Positions 5,751-13,595 of a stretch of DNA of 15,198 nucleotides are shown piece after piece (within the stretch, counting starts at the first letter, position 1; each line of letters opens with the position of its first letter). The stretch spans positions 1 to 15,198 of the forward strand of contig DATAYA010000270.1 of NCBI GenBank assembly GCA_036272815.1, read 5' to 3'. The notes beneath the pieces are model-generated. The model was not told the DNA's origin, did no database searches, and worked only from the letters and a program-made list of their open reading frames with translations. The position numbers and the translations under genes were made by a program. This DNA is from DATAYA01 sp036272815 (GTDB lineage Bacteria > Pseudomonadota > Alphaproteobacteria > Acetobacterales > Acetobacteraceae).

Positions 5751-6881
5751 ATGCCGGAACACACCGACGAGAGCGCGATGATCGTCGAGACGGCGCGCCG
5801 CTTCGCCGCCGAGCGCCTGGCACCGCACGCGGCGGCGCGTGAAGTCGCCGGCCGGATCGAGCCGGAGATCGTGCGCGAGCTGGGCGAACTGGGATTCCTC
5901 GGCGCCACGACCGCCGCGGAATGGGGGGGTGCGGAGATCGACTACGCAACGTACGCGGCCGTGATCGAGGAGATCGCGGCCGGCGACGGCGCGGTCTCCA
6001 CGCTCGTCTCGGTCCACAATGCGCCGACGGTGGAAATCCTCGAGCGCTTCGGCACGGCGGCGCAGAAGGACCGCTGGCTGCGCCCGCTCGCCACAGGCAC
6101 GGCACTCGGCAGCTTTGCGCTGACCGAGGCGGAAGCGGGGTCGGATGCCGCCGCGATCCGGACGCGCGCGCGGCGCAGCAATTCCGGCTACGTCGTGGAC
6201 GGATCGAAGCAGTTCATCACCAACGCCAGCATCGGCCAGGTCACGTTGCTGTTCGCCGTGACCGATCCCGCGGCCGGAAAACGCGGCATCTCCTGCTTCG
6301 TGGTCGGGAACGACACGCCTGGTTTCTCGATCGCGCGTGTCGAGCACAAGCTCGGGCAGAAGGCATCCGACAGTTGCGCCCTCGCCTTCGACGCGATGGC
6401 CGTCGCGGAGGATCAGCGCATCGGCGCCGAGGGCGAGGGCTACCGGATCGCGCTCTCGACGCTGGAGAGCGGGCGCATCGGCATCGCCGCACAGAGCATC
6501 GGCATGGCGCGCGCAGCCCTCGACTATGCGATCGGCTATGCCAAAGAGCGTGAGGCATTCGGGCAGAAGATCATCGCGCACCAAGCGGTCGCGTTCCGGC
6601 TGGTCGAGGCCAAGACGCAGCTCGCGGCGGCGCGGGCGCTCACCGCCCATGCGGCGGCGCTGAAGGACGCGAAGCAGCCTGCACTGGAGGCGGCGGCCAT
6701 GGCGAAGCTGTTCGCGTCCGAAGCGGCGGAGGCGGTGTGTTCGGCAGCGATCCAGACGCTCGGCGGCTACGGCTATCTCGCCGATTACCCAGTGGAGCGC
6801 ATCTGGCGCGACGTGCGTGTCTGCCAGATCTACGAGGGCACGTCGGACGTGCAGAAGATCATCCTGTCGCGCATGTTGTAG
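5751..6881 (+). CDS. Acyl-CoA dehydrogenase, short-chain/general type
   Basis: This 376-residue FAD enzyme oxidises an acyl-CoA to the 2-enoyl-CoA and passes electrons to electron-transfer flavoprotein. FALTEAEAGSD (122-132) and QFITNAS (154-160) are the flavin and substrate signatures. REAFGQKI (267-274) and LGGYGYLADYPVER (337-350) follow. The catalytic base is E362 in QIYEGTSDVQ, the position used by short- and medium-chain enzymes, unlike the isovaleryl-CoA dehydrogenase further right. The start ATG is preceded by AGAGGGAGG with 6 bases of spacing. Of the large open frame around it (3837-6881), only this part is coding. The gene diverges from the BKACE operon, and its last 23 bases overlap the 3' end of the carboxylase alpha-subunit gene on the other strand. 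Its acyl substrate is unknown; isobutyryl-, butyryl- or a BKACE-derived acyl-CoA are possible. Confidence 0.92.
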   Translation: MPEHTDESAMIVETARRFAAERLAPHAAAREVAGRIEPEIVRELGELGFLGATTAAEWGGAEIDYATYAAVIEEIAAGDGAVSTLVSVHNAPTVEILERFGTAAQKDRWLRPLATGTALGSFALTEAEAGSDAAAIRTRARRSNSGYVVDGSKQFITNASIGQVTLLFAVTDPAAGKRGISCFVVGNDTPGFSIARVEHKLGQKASDSCALAFDAMAVAEDQRIGAEGEGYRIALSTLESGRIGIAAQSIGMARAALDYAIGYAKEREAFGQKIIAHQAVAFRLVEAKTQLAAARALTAHAAALKDAKQPALEAAAMAKLFASEAAEAVCSAAIQTLGGYGYLADYPVERIWRDVRVCQIYEGTSDVQKIILSRML

Positions 6882-8856
6882 CGGTGGTCGCCGCGTCCAG
6901 CTGGTCGGCGAAGCGCACCAGCACCTGCCCCTCCTGTACCGCGTCGCCGACACGGCAGGCGATTTCGGCGACGATCGCGTCGGCGGGGGCGGGGAGGCGG
7001 AATACCGTCTTCATCGCTTCCATCACCACGACGGCCTCGCCGCGCGCGACGGCCGCACCCGGTTCGGCGAGAATTTGCGTGATCTGGCCTGGAATGGGTG
7101 CGAGCAGCCGGTCACCGCCGGAGGCCGCCTCGTCGGCATCGGCCGCGTCCTGCGGCAGACGCAGGCGCCACGTCGCACCACGCAGCCGCACCCAGAGTTC
7201 GGCGCCGTCGCGCGTGACGCGGGCGCTCTCCCGCGTGCTGTCGATCACCAGTGCGAGGCTGCCGTCATCGTTGCGCGTCGCCTCCGCGCGCAGCGTCGCC
7301 GCATCGACGCGATGCACTGCGCCGCCGCGGATACCGATCTCGTGCGGCTCCGCGCCGTCGAGATGCACGACGCGCTCGGGATCCGCGTTCAGCCACCAGC
7401 CGTCGGTCGCGGCCCAGGGCGACGCGGCATCAGCGGCGCGGGCGGCCGCCTCCCGCTGTTCCAGCAGGAGGAAGAGAACGGCCGCGGCGAGCGTCTCTGC
7501 GGGCGGCACGCGTGCGGGCAGCAGCTCGGGCAGGGCGCGTTCGACGAAGCCGGTATCGGGCGCACCGGCAACAAAGGTCGGGTGCGCGACGATCGCGGAG
7601 AGCAGGTCGAGATTGCTGGCCAGGCCCGCGATGTGCGCGTCGGCGAGTGCCCGCAGTAGCCTCCGCCGGGCCTGCTCGCGCGTCGGCGCGTGGACGATCA
7701 CCTTGGCCAGCATCGCGTCGTACTGGGTGCCGACCATGTCGCCTTCCGCATAGCCGGCATCGACCCGCGCTTCTGCCGGCATCCGGAATGCGACCAGCCG
7801 GCCGGATGCGGGTGCGAAGTCGCGCGCCGGGTCCTCGGCATAGAGCCGCGCCTCCATCGCGTGGCCGTGCAGCGCGATGGCACCACCGCTCGCGGGCAGC
7901 GCCTCGCCGGCGGCGATCAGCAGCTGCCACTCGACGAGATCGAAGCCGGTCACGCATTCCGTCACCGGATGCTCGACCTGAAGCCGCGTGTTCATCTCGA
8001 GAAACCAGAAATGCTCAGCGCCGAGCACGAACTCCACGGTGCCCGCGCCGACATAGCCGACCGTGCGCGCGGCCAGCACTGCTGCGCCACCCATCGCCGC
8101 GCGCTGCACGGCGTCGAGCCCCGGCGCCGGCGCCTCCTCGATCACCTTCTGGTGCCGGCGCTGCGCCGAGCAGTCGCGCTCGAACAGATGCACCGCGTTG
8201 CCGTGCGCGTCGGCAAAGACCTGCACTTCGACGTGCCGCGGCCTGTCGAGATAGCGCTCGATCAGCACGCGACTGTTGCCGAACGACGATTGCGCCTCCT
8301 GCCGCGCCGCCGCGAGCGCCGTGTCGAAGGCGGCGGCCGCGCGCACGACGCGCATCCCGCGCCCGCCGCCGCCTGCAACTGCCTTGATGACGAGGGGATA
8401 GCCGATGCGTGCCGCCTCCGAGGCCAGTCGTGCCGTATCCTGCGCCTCCCCATGATAGCCGGGCAGCACTGGCACGCCCGCGCGCTCCATCAGCGCCTTT
8501 GCCGACGCTTTCGAGCCCATCGCACGCATCGCCGCCGCGGGCGGCCCCACGAAGATCAGGCCGGCCGCCACGCAGGCTTCCGCGAAATCGGGATTCTCCG
8601 AGAGGAAGCCGTAGCCGGGATGCACCGCATCCGCCCCGCTGCGCCGGGCCGCGTCGATGATCAGGTCGATCGCGAGATAGCTCTCGCGCGCGGGCGCCGG
8701 CCCGATGCGCAGCGCCCGGTCCGCCTGCCGGACATGCAGCGCGTCGGCATCGGCATCAGAATAGACGGCGACGCTCTCGATCCCCATGCGCCGCGCGGTG
8801 CGCGCGATCCGGACCGCGATCTCGCCGCGATTGGCGATCAGCAGGCGCGCGATCAT
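6859..8856 (-). CDS. mccA: Methylcrotonyl-CoA carboxylase, biotin-carrying alpha subunit
   Basis: This 665-residue subunit carboxylates its own biotin with ATP and bicarbonate so that the beta subunit can carboxylate 3-methylcrotonyl-CoA in leucine degradation. In order: biotin carboxylase N-terminal domain (LLIANRGEIAVRI, residues 5-17), ATP-grasp domain with the Gly-rich loop KAVAGGGGRGMRVV (158-171), RHVEVQVFAD (207-216), FERDCSAQRRHQK (225-237) and EMNTRLQVEHPVTE (287-300). A biotin carboxylase C-terminal domain follows, then a linker/BT domain, then a biotinyl domain with K616 in VMEAMKT. The motif reads AMKT instead of the usual AMKM, a tolerated variation. The length fits MCC alpha. 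The ATG lies 5 bases after the beta-subunit stop. The acceptor specificity is inferred from the neighbours; geranyl-CoA or propionyl-CoA carboxylase alpha subunits look similar. Its C-terminus overlaps the converging acyl-CoA dehydrogenase gene. Confidence 0.93.
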   Translation of the reverse strand: MIARLLIANRGEIAVRIARTARRMGIESVAVYSDADADALHVRQADRALRIGPAPARESYLAIDLIIDAARRSGADAVHPGYGFLSENPDFAEACVAAGLIFVGPPAAAMRAMGSKASAKALMERAGVPVLPGYHGEAQDTARLASEAARIGYPLVIKAVAGGGGRGMRVVRAAAAFDTALAAARQEAQSSFGNSRVLIERYLDRPRHVEVQVFADAHGNAVHLFERDCSAQRRHQKVIEEAPAPGLDAVQRAAMGGAAVLAARTVGYVGAGTVEFVLGAEHFWFLEMNTRLQVEHPVTECVTGFDLVEWQLLIAAGEALPASGGAIALHGHAMEARLYAEDPARDFAPASGRLVAFRMPAEARVDAGYAEGDMVGTQYDAMLAKVIVHAPTREQARRRLLRALADAHIAGLASNLDLLSAIVAHPTFVAGAPDTGFVERALPELLPARVPPAETLAAAVLFLLLEQREAAARAADAASPWAATDGWWLNADPERVVHLDGAEPHEIGIRGGAVHRVDAATLRAEATRNDDGSLALVIDSTRESARVTRDGAELWVRLRGATWRLRLPQDAADADEAASGGDRLLAPIPGQITQILAEPGAAVARGEAVVVMEAMKTVFRLPAPADAIVAEIACRVGDAVQEGQVLVRFADQLDAATTATTCATG

Positions 8857-8861
8857 GCCGG

Positions 8862-10463
8862 TCACATCCGGAACAGGCCGAAGCGCGTTGGCGGGATCGG
8901 CGCATTGAGGGAGGCGGCAAGGGCCAGGCCCACCACGCGCCTTGTATCCGCGGGGTCGATGACGCCGTCGTCCCACAGGCGCGCGGTCGCGTAGAACGGA
9001 TGGCCCTGGAACTCGTACTGCGCCCGGATCGGCGCCTTGAACGCCTCCTCGTCCGCGTCGTTCCAGGCGGCACCACGGAGGTTGTCGCGGCGCACCTGCG
9101 CCAGCACGCCCGCCGCCTGTTCGCCGCCCATCACAGAGATGCGCGCATTCGGCCAGATGAACAGAAAGCGCGGATCGAAGGCGCGGCCGCACATGCCGTA
9201 ATTGCCGGCACCGAAGCTGCCGCCGACGATCACCGTGAGCTTCGGGACGGCGGTGGTCGCGACCGCGGTGACCAGCTTCGCCCCGTCCTTGGCGATGCCG
9301 CCCGCCTCGTAGCGCCGGCCGACCATGAAGCCGGTGATGTTCTGCAAAAACAGCAGGGGGATGCCACGCTGGCTGCACAGCTCCACGAAATGCGTCCCCT
9401 TCAGCGCGCTTTCCGAGAACAGGATGCCGTTGTTGGCGATGATGCCGAGCGGCATCCCGAACAAGTGGGAAAAGCCGCAGACCAGCGTCGGGCCGTAGAG
9501 CGGCTTGAACTCGTCGAACGCGCTGGCATCGACGATGCGTGCGATCACCTCGCGCGCGTCGTAGGGCGTGCGCAGATCGGACGGCACCACGCCGTGCAAC
9601 TCCGTCGGATCGTGCAGCGGCGGTGCGGGCGGGCGCATCGCGAGCGCCGCGCGCTCCGGCGGCCCGAGGCCGGAGACGATGCGCCGGCACAACGCCAGCG
9701 CATGGGCGTCGTCGCGGGCGGCGTGATCGACGACACCCGACTGCCGCGCGTGAACATCCGCCCCGCCCAGTTCCTCGGCACTCACCTCCTCGCCGGTCGC
9801 CGCCTTCACCAGCGGCGGCCCGCCGAGAAAAATGGTGCCCTGGCCGCGCACGATGATCGCCTCGTCCGACATCGCCGGCACATAGGCTCCGCCCGCGGTG
9901 CAGGACCCCATCACGGCCGCGATCTGCGGGATACGCTCGGCCGACATCCGCGCCTGGTTGAAAAAGATGCGGCCGAAATGCTCGCGGTCGGGAAACACCT
10001 CGTCCTGGTTCGGCAGGTTGGCACCGCCGGAATCGACGAGATAGATGCACGGCAGCCGGCATGCGCGCGCGATCTCCTGCGCGCGCAGATGCTTCTTCAC
10101 CGTCATCGGGAAATACGTGCCGCCCTTCACCGTCGCGTCGTTGGCGACGATGACGCATTCCCGCCCCGAGATGCGGCCGACGCCGGTAATGATCCCGGCC
10201 GCCGGCACATCGCCGCCATACATTCCGTGCGCTGCAAGTTGCGAAAGCTCGAGGAACGGCGAGCCGGGGTCGACCAGCGCCATCACCCGCGCGCGCGGCA
10301 GCATCTTGCCGCGCCCCTCGTGCCGCCGGCGGGCCGCGTCGCCGCCGCCCGCCGCCGCACCGCCGGCAGCCTCGCGCAATTCCGCGACCAGGGCAGCCAT
10401 CGCGCCGGCGCGGGCGCGGAACTCATCCGACCGCCGGTCGATGGCGGTCGGCAGCGTGGTCAC
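8862..10463 (-). CDS. mccB: Methylcrotonyl-CoA carboxylase, carboxyltransferase beta subunit
   Basis: This 533-residue subunit moves the carboxyl group from biotin to 3-methylcrotonyl-CoA, giving 3-methylglutaconyl-CoA. Diagnostic stretches are GRGKMLPRARV (50-60) and AHGMYGGDVPAAGIITGVG (78-96). NDATVKGGTYFPMTVKKHLR (108-127), GGANLPNQDEVFPD (146-159) and GSCTAGGAYVPAMSDE (186-201) follow, then GTIFLGGPPLVKAATGE and NARISVMGGEQAAGVL near the C-terminus. GGANLPNQ.EVFPD is typical of MCC beta. The start is a GTG whose GTGA overlaps the stop of the isovaleryl-CoA dehydrogenase gene, with GAGGAGA 4 bases before it, so the two genes are translationally coupled. The alpha-subunit gene follows after 5 bases. 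Confidence 0.94.
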   Translation of the reverse strand: MTTLPTAIDRRSDEFRARAGAMAALVAELREAAGGAAAGGGDAARRRHEGRGKMLPRARVMALVDPGSPFLELSQLAAHGMYGGDVPAAGIITGVGRISGRECVIVANDATVKGGTYFPMTVKKHLRAQEIARACRLPCIYLVDSGGANLPNQDEVFPDREHFGRIFFNQARMSAERIPQIAAVMGSCTAGGAYVPAMSDEAIIVRGQGTIFLGGPPLVKAATGEEVSAEELGGADVHARQSGVVDHAARDDAHALALCRRIVSGLGPPERAALAMRPPAPPLHDPTELHGVVPSDLRTPYDAREVIARIVDASAFDEFKPLYGPTLVCGFSHLFGMPLGIIANNGILFSESALKGTHFVELCSQRGIPLLFLQNITGFMVGRRYEAGGIAKDGAKLVTAVATTAVPKLTVIVGGSFGAGNYGMCGRAFDPRFLFIWPNARISVMGGEQAAGVLAQVRRDNLRGAAWNDADEEAFKAPIRAQYEFQGHPFYATARLWDDGVIDPADTRRVVGLALAASLNAPIPPTRFGLFRM

Positions 10464-11635
10464 GCCGTCTCCTCGAACAACTCGCGACCGATTAGCATTC
10501 TCCGAATCTCGCTGGTTCCGGCACCGATCTCGTAGAGCTTGGCGTCGCGCAGCAGCCGGCCGGTCGGGTACTCGTTGACATAGCCGTTGCCGCCGAGGCA
10601 CTGGATCGCCTCCAGCGCCATCCATGTCGCCCGCTCGGCGGCGTAGAGGATCGCGCCTGCCGCATCCTTGCGCGAGCCGCGCCCGGCGTCGCAGGCGCGC
10701 GCGACCGCGTACACATATGCTTTCGTGGCGTTCATCGTCGTGTACATATCGGCGAGCTTCCCCTGCATGAGCTGGAAGCTGCCGATCGCCTCGCCGAACT
10801 GCCGCCGCTCGTGGACGTATGGCAGAACCACGTCCAGGCACGCCTGCATGATGCCGAGCGGGCCGGCTGCGAGCACCGCGCGTTCGTAATCCAGACCGCT
10901 CATCAGCACCGAGACGCCGCGGCCGACCTCGCCCAGCACGTTCTCTGCCGGCACCTCGCACGCCTCAAACACCAGCTCGCAGGTGTTCGAGCCGCGCATC
11001 CCGAGCTTGTCAAGCTTCTGCGCCGTGCGGAAACCCGAGAAGCCACGCTCGATCAGGAACGCGGTGATGCCGCGCGAACCGGCGGCGGGGTCGGTCTTGG
11101 CGTAGACCACGAGCACATCGGCATCCGGTCCGTTGGTGATCCACATCTTGCTGCCGTCGAGCACGAAGCGGTCGCCGCGTCGCTCGGCGCGGGTGCGCAT
11201 CCCGACGACGTCGGACCCGGCACCCGGCTCGCTCATCGCCAGCGCGCCGACATGCTCGCCCGACACGAGGCGCGGCAGATAGCGCCGCTTCTGCGCCGCG
11301 GTGCCGTTGCGGCGGATCTGGTTGATGCAGAGGTTGGAGTGCGCGCCATAGGACAATCCGACCGAGGCGGACGCCCGGCTGATCTCCTCCATCGCCACGC
11401 AATGCTCGAGATAGCCCATCGCGGCGCCGCCGTATTCCTCCTCGACGGTGATGCCGAGCACGCCAAGTGCCCCGAGCTTGCGCCACAGGTCGGCGGGGAA
11501 TTCGTTGGCCCGGTCGATCTCGGCCGCGCGCGGTGCGATCTCGTCGGCGGCGAAGGCGGCGACGCTGTCGCGCAGCGCATCGGCGGTCTCGCCCAGCGCG
11601 AAATCGAGGCCCCGCATGTGGTTGCTCAGCGTCAT
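10460..11635 (-). CDS. ivd: Isovaleryl-CoA dehydrogenase
   Basis: This 391-residue FAD acyl-CoA dehydrogenase turns isovaleryl-CoA into 3-methylcrotonyl-CoA, the substrate of the carboxylase encoded directly downstream. LSYGAHSNLCINQIRRNG (94-111), ALAMSEPGAGSDVVGMRT (131-148), MWITNGPDADVLVVYAKTD (164-182) and DKLGMRGSNTCELVFE (209-224) are characteristic. The catalytic base is E251 in SGLDYERAVL. The C-terminal position used by other acyl-CoA dehydrogenases reads YEIGAGTSE (368-376), as expected for isovaleryl-CoA dehydrogenases, so the specificity call is firm. The start ATG at 11635 has GGGAGGAA 5 bases before it; a longer frame (13 more residues) is open but lacks this support. Only 51 bases separate it from the penicillin-binding protein gene upstream on the same strand. 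Confidence 0.95.
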   Translation of the reverse strand: MTLSNHMRGLDFALGETADALRDSVAAFAADEIAPRAAEIDRANEFPADLWRKLGALGVLGITVEEEYGGAAMGYLEHCVAMEEISRASASVGLSYGAHSNLCINQIRRNGTAAQKRRYLPRLVSGEHVGALAMSEPGAGSDVVGMRTRAERRGDRFVLDGSKMWITNGPDADVLVVYAKTDPAAGSRGITAFLIERGFSGFRTAQKLDKLGMRGSNTCELVFEACEVPAENVLGEVGRGVSVLMSGLDYERAVLAAGPLGIMQACLDVVLPYVHERRQFGEAIGSFQLMQGKLADMYTTMNATKAYVYAVARACDAGRGSRKDAAGAILYAAERATWMALEAIQCLGGNGYVNEYPTGRLLRDAKLYEIGAGTSEIRRMLIGRELFEETA

Positions 11636-11640
11636 CGCCG

Positions 11641-11648
11641 TTCCTCCC
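11641..11648 (-). promoter_or_regulatory. Ribosome binding site fixing the ivd start
   Basis: Read on the minus strand this is GGGAGGAA, 5 bases before the ATG at 11635. It favours that ATG over the in-frame alternative 13 codons upstream. Confidence 0.75.
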
Positions 11649-11686
11649 GCGCACCCGTCTGCCACGAGCGCCATCCGGGGTCCACG

Positions 11687-13522
11687 TTACGGCACCGCCA
11701 GCGCCACGGCGCGAAAAATCCGTGCGGGGAGGGAGCCGCCGGTGACGCCCGCGGTCGATGCGTCGTCATCGTTGCCGAGCCAGACCGCGATCACCTCACC
11801 GTGGACCGCGCCGATGAACCAGGCGTCGCGGTAGTCGGCGGTGGTGCCGGTCTTGCCCGCGACCAGCCGGCCGGGGATGGCGGCGGCGGTGCCGCTGCCG
11901 CGGCGTACCACGGCCGCCATCATCCGCACCATCATGGCCGCGAGGTCGGGCGGCATCACGCGCGGCCGTGCCGCCTCCGTCACCACCCGCCAGTGGCTGT
12001 CCACCTCGGCCGCATCGATGCCATGCGGCGTCACGCGAAAGCCGCCATTGAAGAACGCCGCATAGGATGCCGCCATCTCCAGCACGCCGACCTCGCCGGT
12101 GCCGAGCGCCAGCGAGGGATGATCGGGCAGCCGGTCGACGATGCCGAGCCGGTGCGCGACCGCGGCCACCGCCGCCGGGCCGCCCGCGCGCATCTCCAGC
12201 CGCACCGCGGGCGTGTTCAGCGATTGCGCCAGCGCCGTCTCCACGGTCACCCGGCCGAGATACCGGCGCTCGAAATCGAGCGGTTGCCAGGCGCCGATGC
12301 GGATCGGCGCGTCCAGCACCGGATCGTCCGGACGCACCCCGTTCTCGAGGGCGGCGAGCCAGACGAAGGGCTTGAAGCAGCTCCCGGGCTGGCGGCGCGC
12401 GAGCACCGCGCGGTTGAATGGGCCGGTCGCGTAGTCGCGCCCGCCAACCATCGCGCGCACCGCGCCGGTCGCGGCATCAAGTGCGACCACGGCGCCCTCG
12501 GTCACATGCGCGGCGACGGCCGGGCCAGTGAGCACGGAACCCAGCGCCGTCTCGGCCGCCGACTGCAATCGCGGATCGAGCGTGGTGCGCAGGCTCGCAT
12601 CGGCGCCGCGCGGCAGCAGGTGCTGCGCCTGCTCCGCCGCCCAATCGGCGAACCAGCCGGCGGCGATGTGGCGGCGCGGGGGGAAATGGATCTGCGCCGC
12701 CGCCGCCCTCGCCTGCGCCGGGGTGATCGCGCCGGTGCTGACCATCGCGGCGAGCACCGCCCGCCCCCGCGCCGCCGCCGCGTCCGGGTCGGCGCGGGGA
12801 TTGAACAGGGAGGGTGCGGCCGGCAGCCCGGCCAGTACCGCCGCCTGCCACAGGCTTACATGGCGGGCGCTGACACCGAAATAGAGCCGCGCCGCGGCAT
12901 CGACGCCATAGGCGCCGTCGCCGAGATAGACGCGGTTGAGCCAGATTTCGAGAATCTGCTGCTTGCTGAAGTGGCGTTCGAGCCACACCGTCAGCAGCAG
13001 CTCCTGCACCTTGCGCTTGAGCGTGCGCGCGTTGCTGAGGAAGAGGTTCTTCGCCACCTGCTGCGTGATCGTCGAGCCGCCTTCGACCACGTGCCCGGCC
13101 AGCAGGTCGGTCCAGGCCGCGCGCGCGAGGCCGACGAGGTCGATGCCGGGATTGGTCCAGAACCGCCGGTCCTCGATCGCGACCGCCGCCCGCGGCAGCG
13201 CATCCGGCATCTGCGACAGCCGCAGCGGCTCGCCCACGATGTCGCCGAACGTCGCAAACGTCTGGCCGGTGCGGTCCTGCAGCGCGAGGCCGGGGCGGCG
13301 GGAGGCGACCAGCGCCTCCTCCGGCCGCGGCAGGTCGCGGGCGAACCACATGAATAGCGCCCCCATCGCGAGCACCCCCCAGATGCCGAGGATGATCGCC
13401 CAGCGCAGCAGCACCCAGGCTGCCCGCCGCCGGCGCGGACGTGGCAGGACCGAGGGTGCCGGCGGGGCGGGGCTTTCGGGGACGGTCGAGGGCGCGCGCG
13501 GCATGAGCGTGCCCGGTTGCAT
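11687..13522 (-). CDS. Class A penicillin-binding protein (PBP1A-like), bifunctional transglycosylase/transpeptidase
   Basis: This 611-residue enzyme polymerises and crosslinks peptidoglycan in the periplasm, anchored by one membrane segment. The order is: a Pro-rich, Arg-rich cytosolic tail, a transmembrane helix at about 35-60, a GT51 transglycosylase domain, then a transpeptidase domain. The GT51 domain has catalytic E117 in EDRRFW, GGSTITQQVAKNL (148-160), RKVQE and EIWLNRVYLG (192-201). The transpeptidase has S381-C-F-K384, S434-L-N436 and K557-T-G559. All catalytic residues are present. It is shorter than the roughly 800-850 residues of classical PBP1A because the OB-type insert between the two domains is absent. 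I chose ATG 13522, preceded by GGAG 6 bases away; a GTG at 13567 would add 15 residues and leave only 28 bases to the divergent gene. It may share a transcript with ivd-mccBA, but no functional link is obvious. Confidence 0.9.
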   Translation of the reverse strand: MQPGTLMPRAPSTVPESPAPPAPSVLPRPRRRRAAWVLLRWAIILGIWGVLAMGALFMWFARDLPRPEEALVASRRPGLALQDRTGQTFATFGDIVGEPLRLSQMPDALPRAAVAIEDRRFWTNPGIDLVGLARAAWTDLLAGHVVEGGSTITQQVAKNLFLSNARTLKRKVQELLLTVWLERHFSKQQILEIWLNRVYLGDGAYGVDAAARLYFGVSARHVSLWQAAVLAGLPAAPSLFNPRADPDAAAARGRAVLAAMVSTGAITPAQARAAAAQIHFPPRRHIAAGWFADWAAEQAQHLLPRGADASLRTTLDPRLQSAAETALGSVLTGPAVAAHVTEGAVVALDAATGAVRAMVGGRDYATGPFNRAVLARRQPGSCFKPFVWLAALENGVRPDDPVLDAPIRIGAWQPLDFERRYLGRVTVETALAQSLNTPAVRLEMRAGGPAAVAAVAHRLGIVDRLPDHPSLALGTGEVGVLEMAASYAAFFNGGFRVTPHGIDAAEVDSHWRVVTEAARPRVMPPDLAAMMVRMMAAVVRRGSGTAAAIPGRLVAGKTGTTADYRDAWFIGAVHGEVIAVWLGNDDDASTAGVTGGSLPARIFRAVALAVP

Positions 13523-13537
13523 ACCCCACTCCGTGCC

Positions 13538-13550
13538 CCGCTTGAAGCGG
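13538..13550. promoter_or_regulatory. 13-bp inverted repeat in the PBP/dehydrogenase divergent gap
   Basis: CCGCTT and AAGCGG pair perfectly around one G in the 73-base gap between two divergent genes. Six-base arms are expected by chance a few times in a window of this size, so this is only a weak operator candidate. Confidence 0.2.
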
Positions 13551-13595
13551 CCGCGCCGACCCGCCACTCTCGCCGCTCACCATCAGGGGGGCCGG

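Noticed and set aside
7690..8994. 434-codon plus-strand frame opposite mccA
   Set aside because: The biotin carboxylase motifs lie on the minus strand; this is its antisense shadow.
9000..10535. 511-codon plus-strand open frame opposite mccB
   Set aside because: mccB motifs are unambiguous on the minus strand; the plus-strand translation has no recognisable motif.
10811..13357. 848-codon plus-strand open frame
   Set aside because: It lies antisense to ivd and the PBP gene. The translation is rich in Arg, His, Ala and Asp without any domain, typical of the antisense frame of a high-G+C gene.
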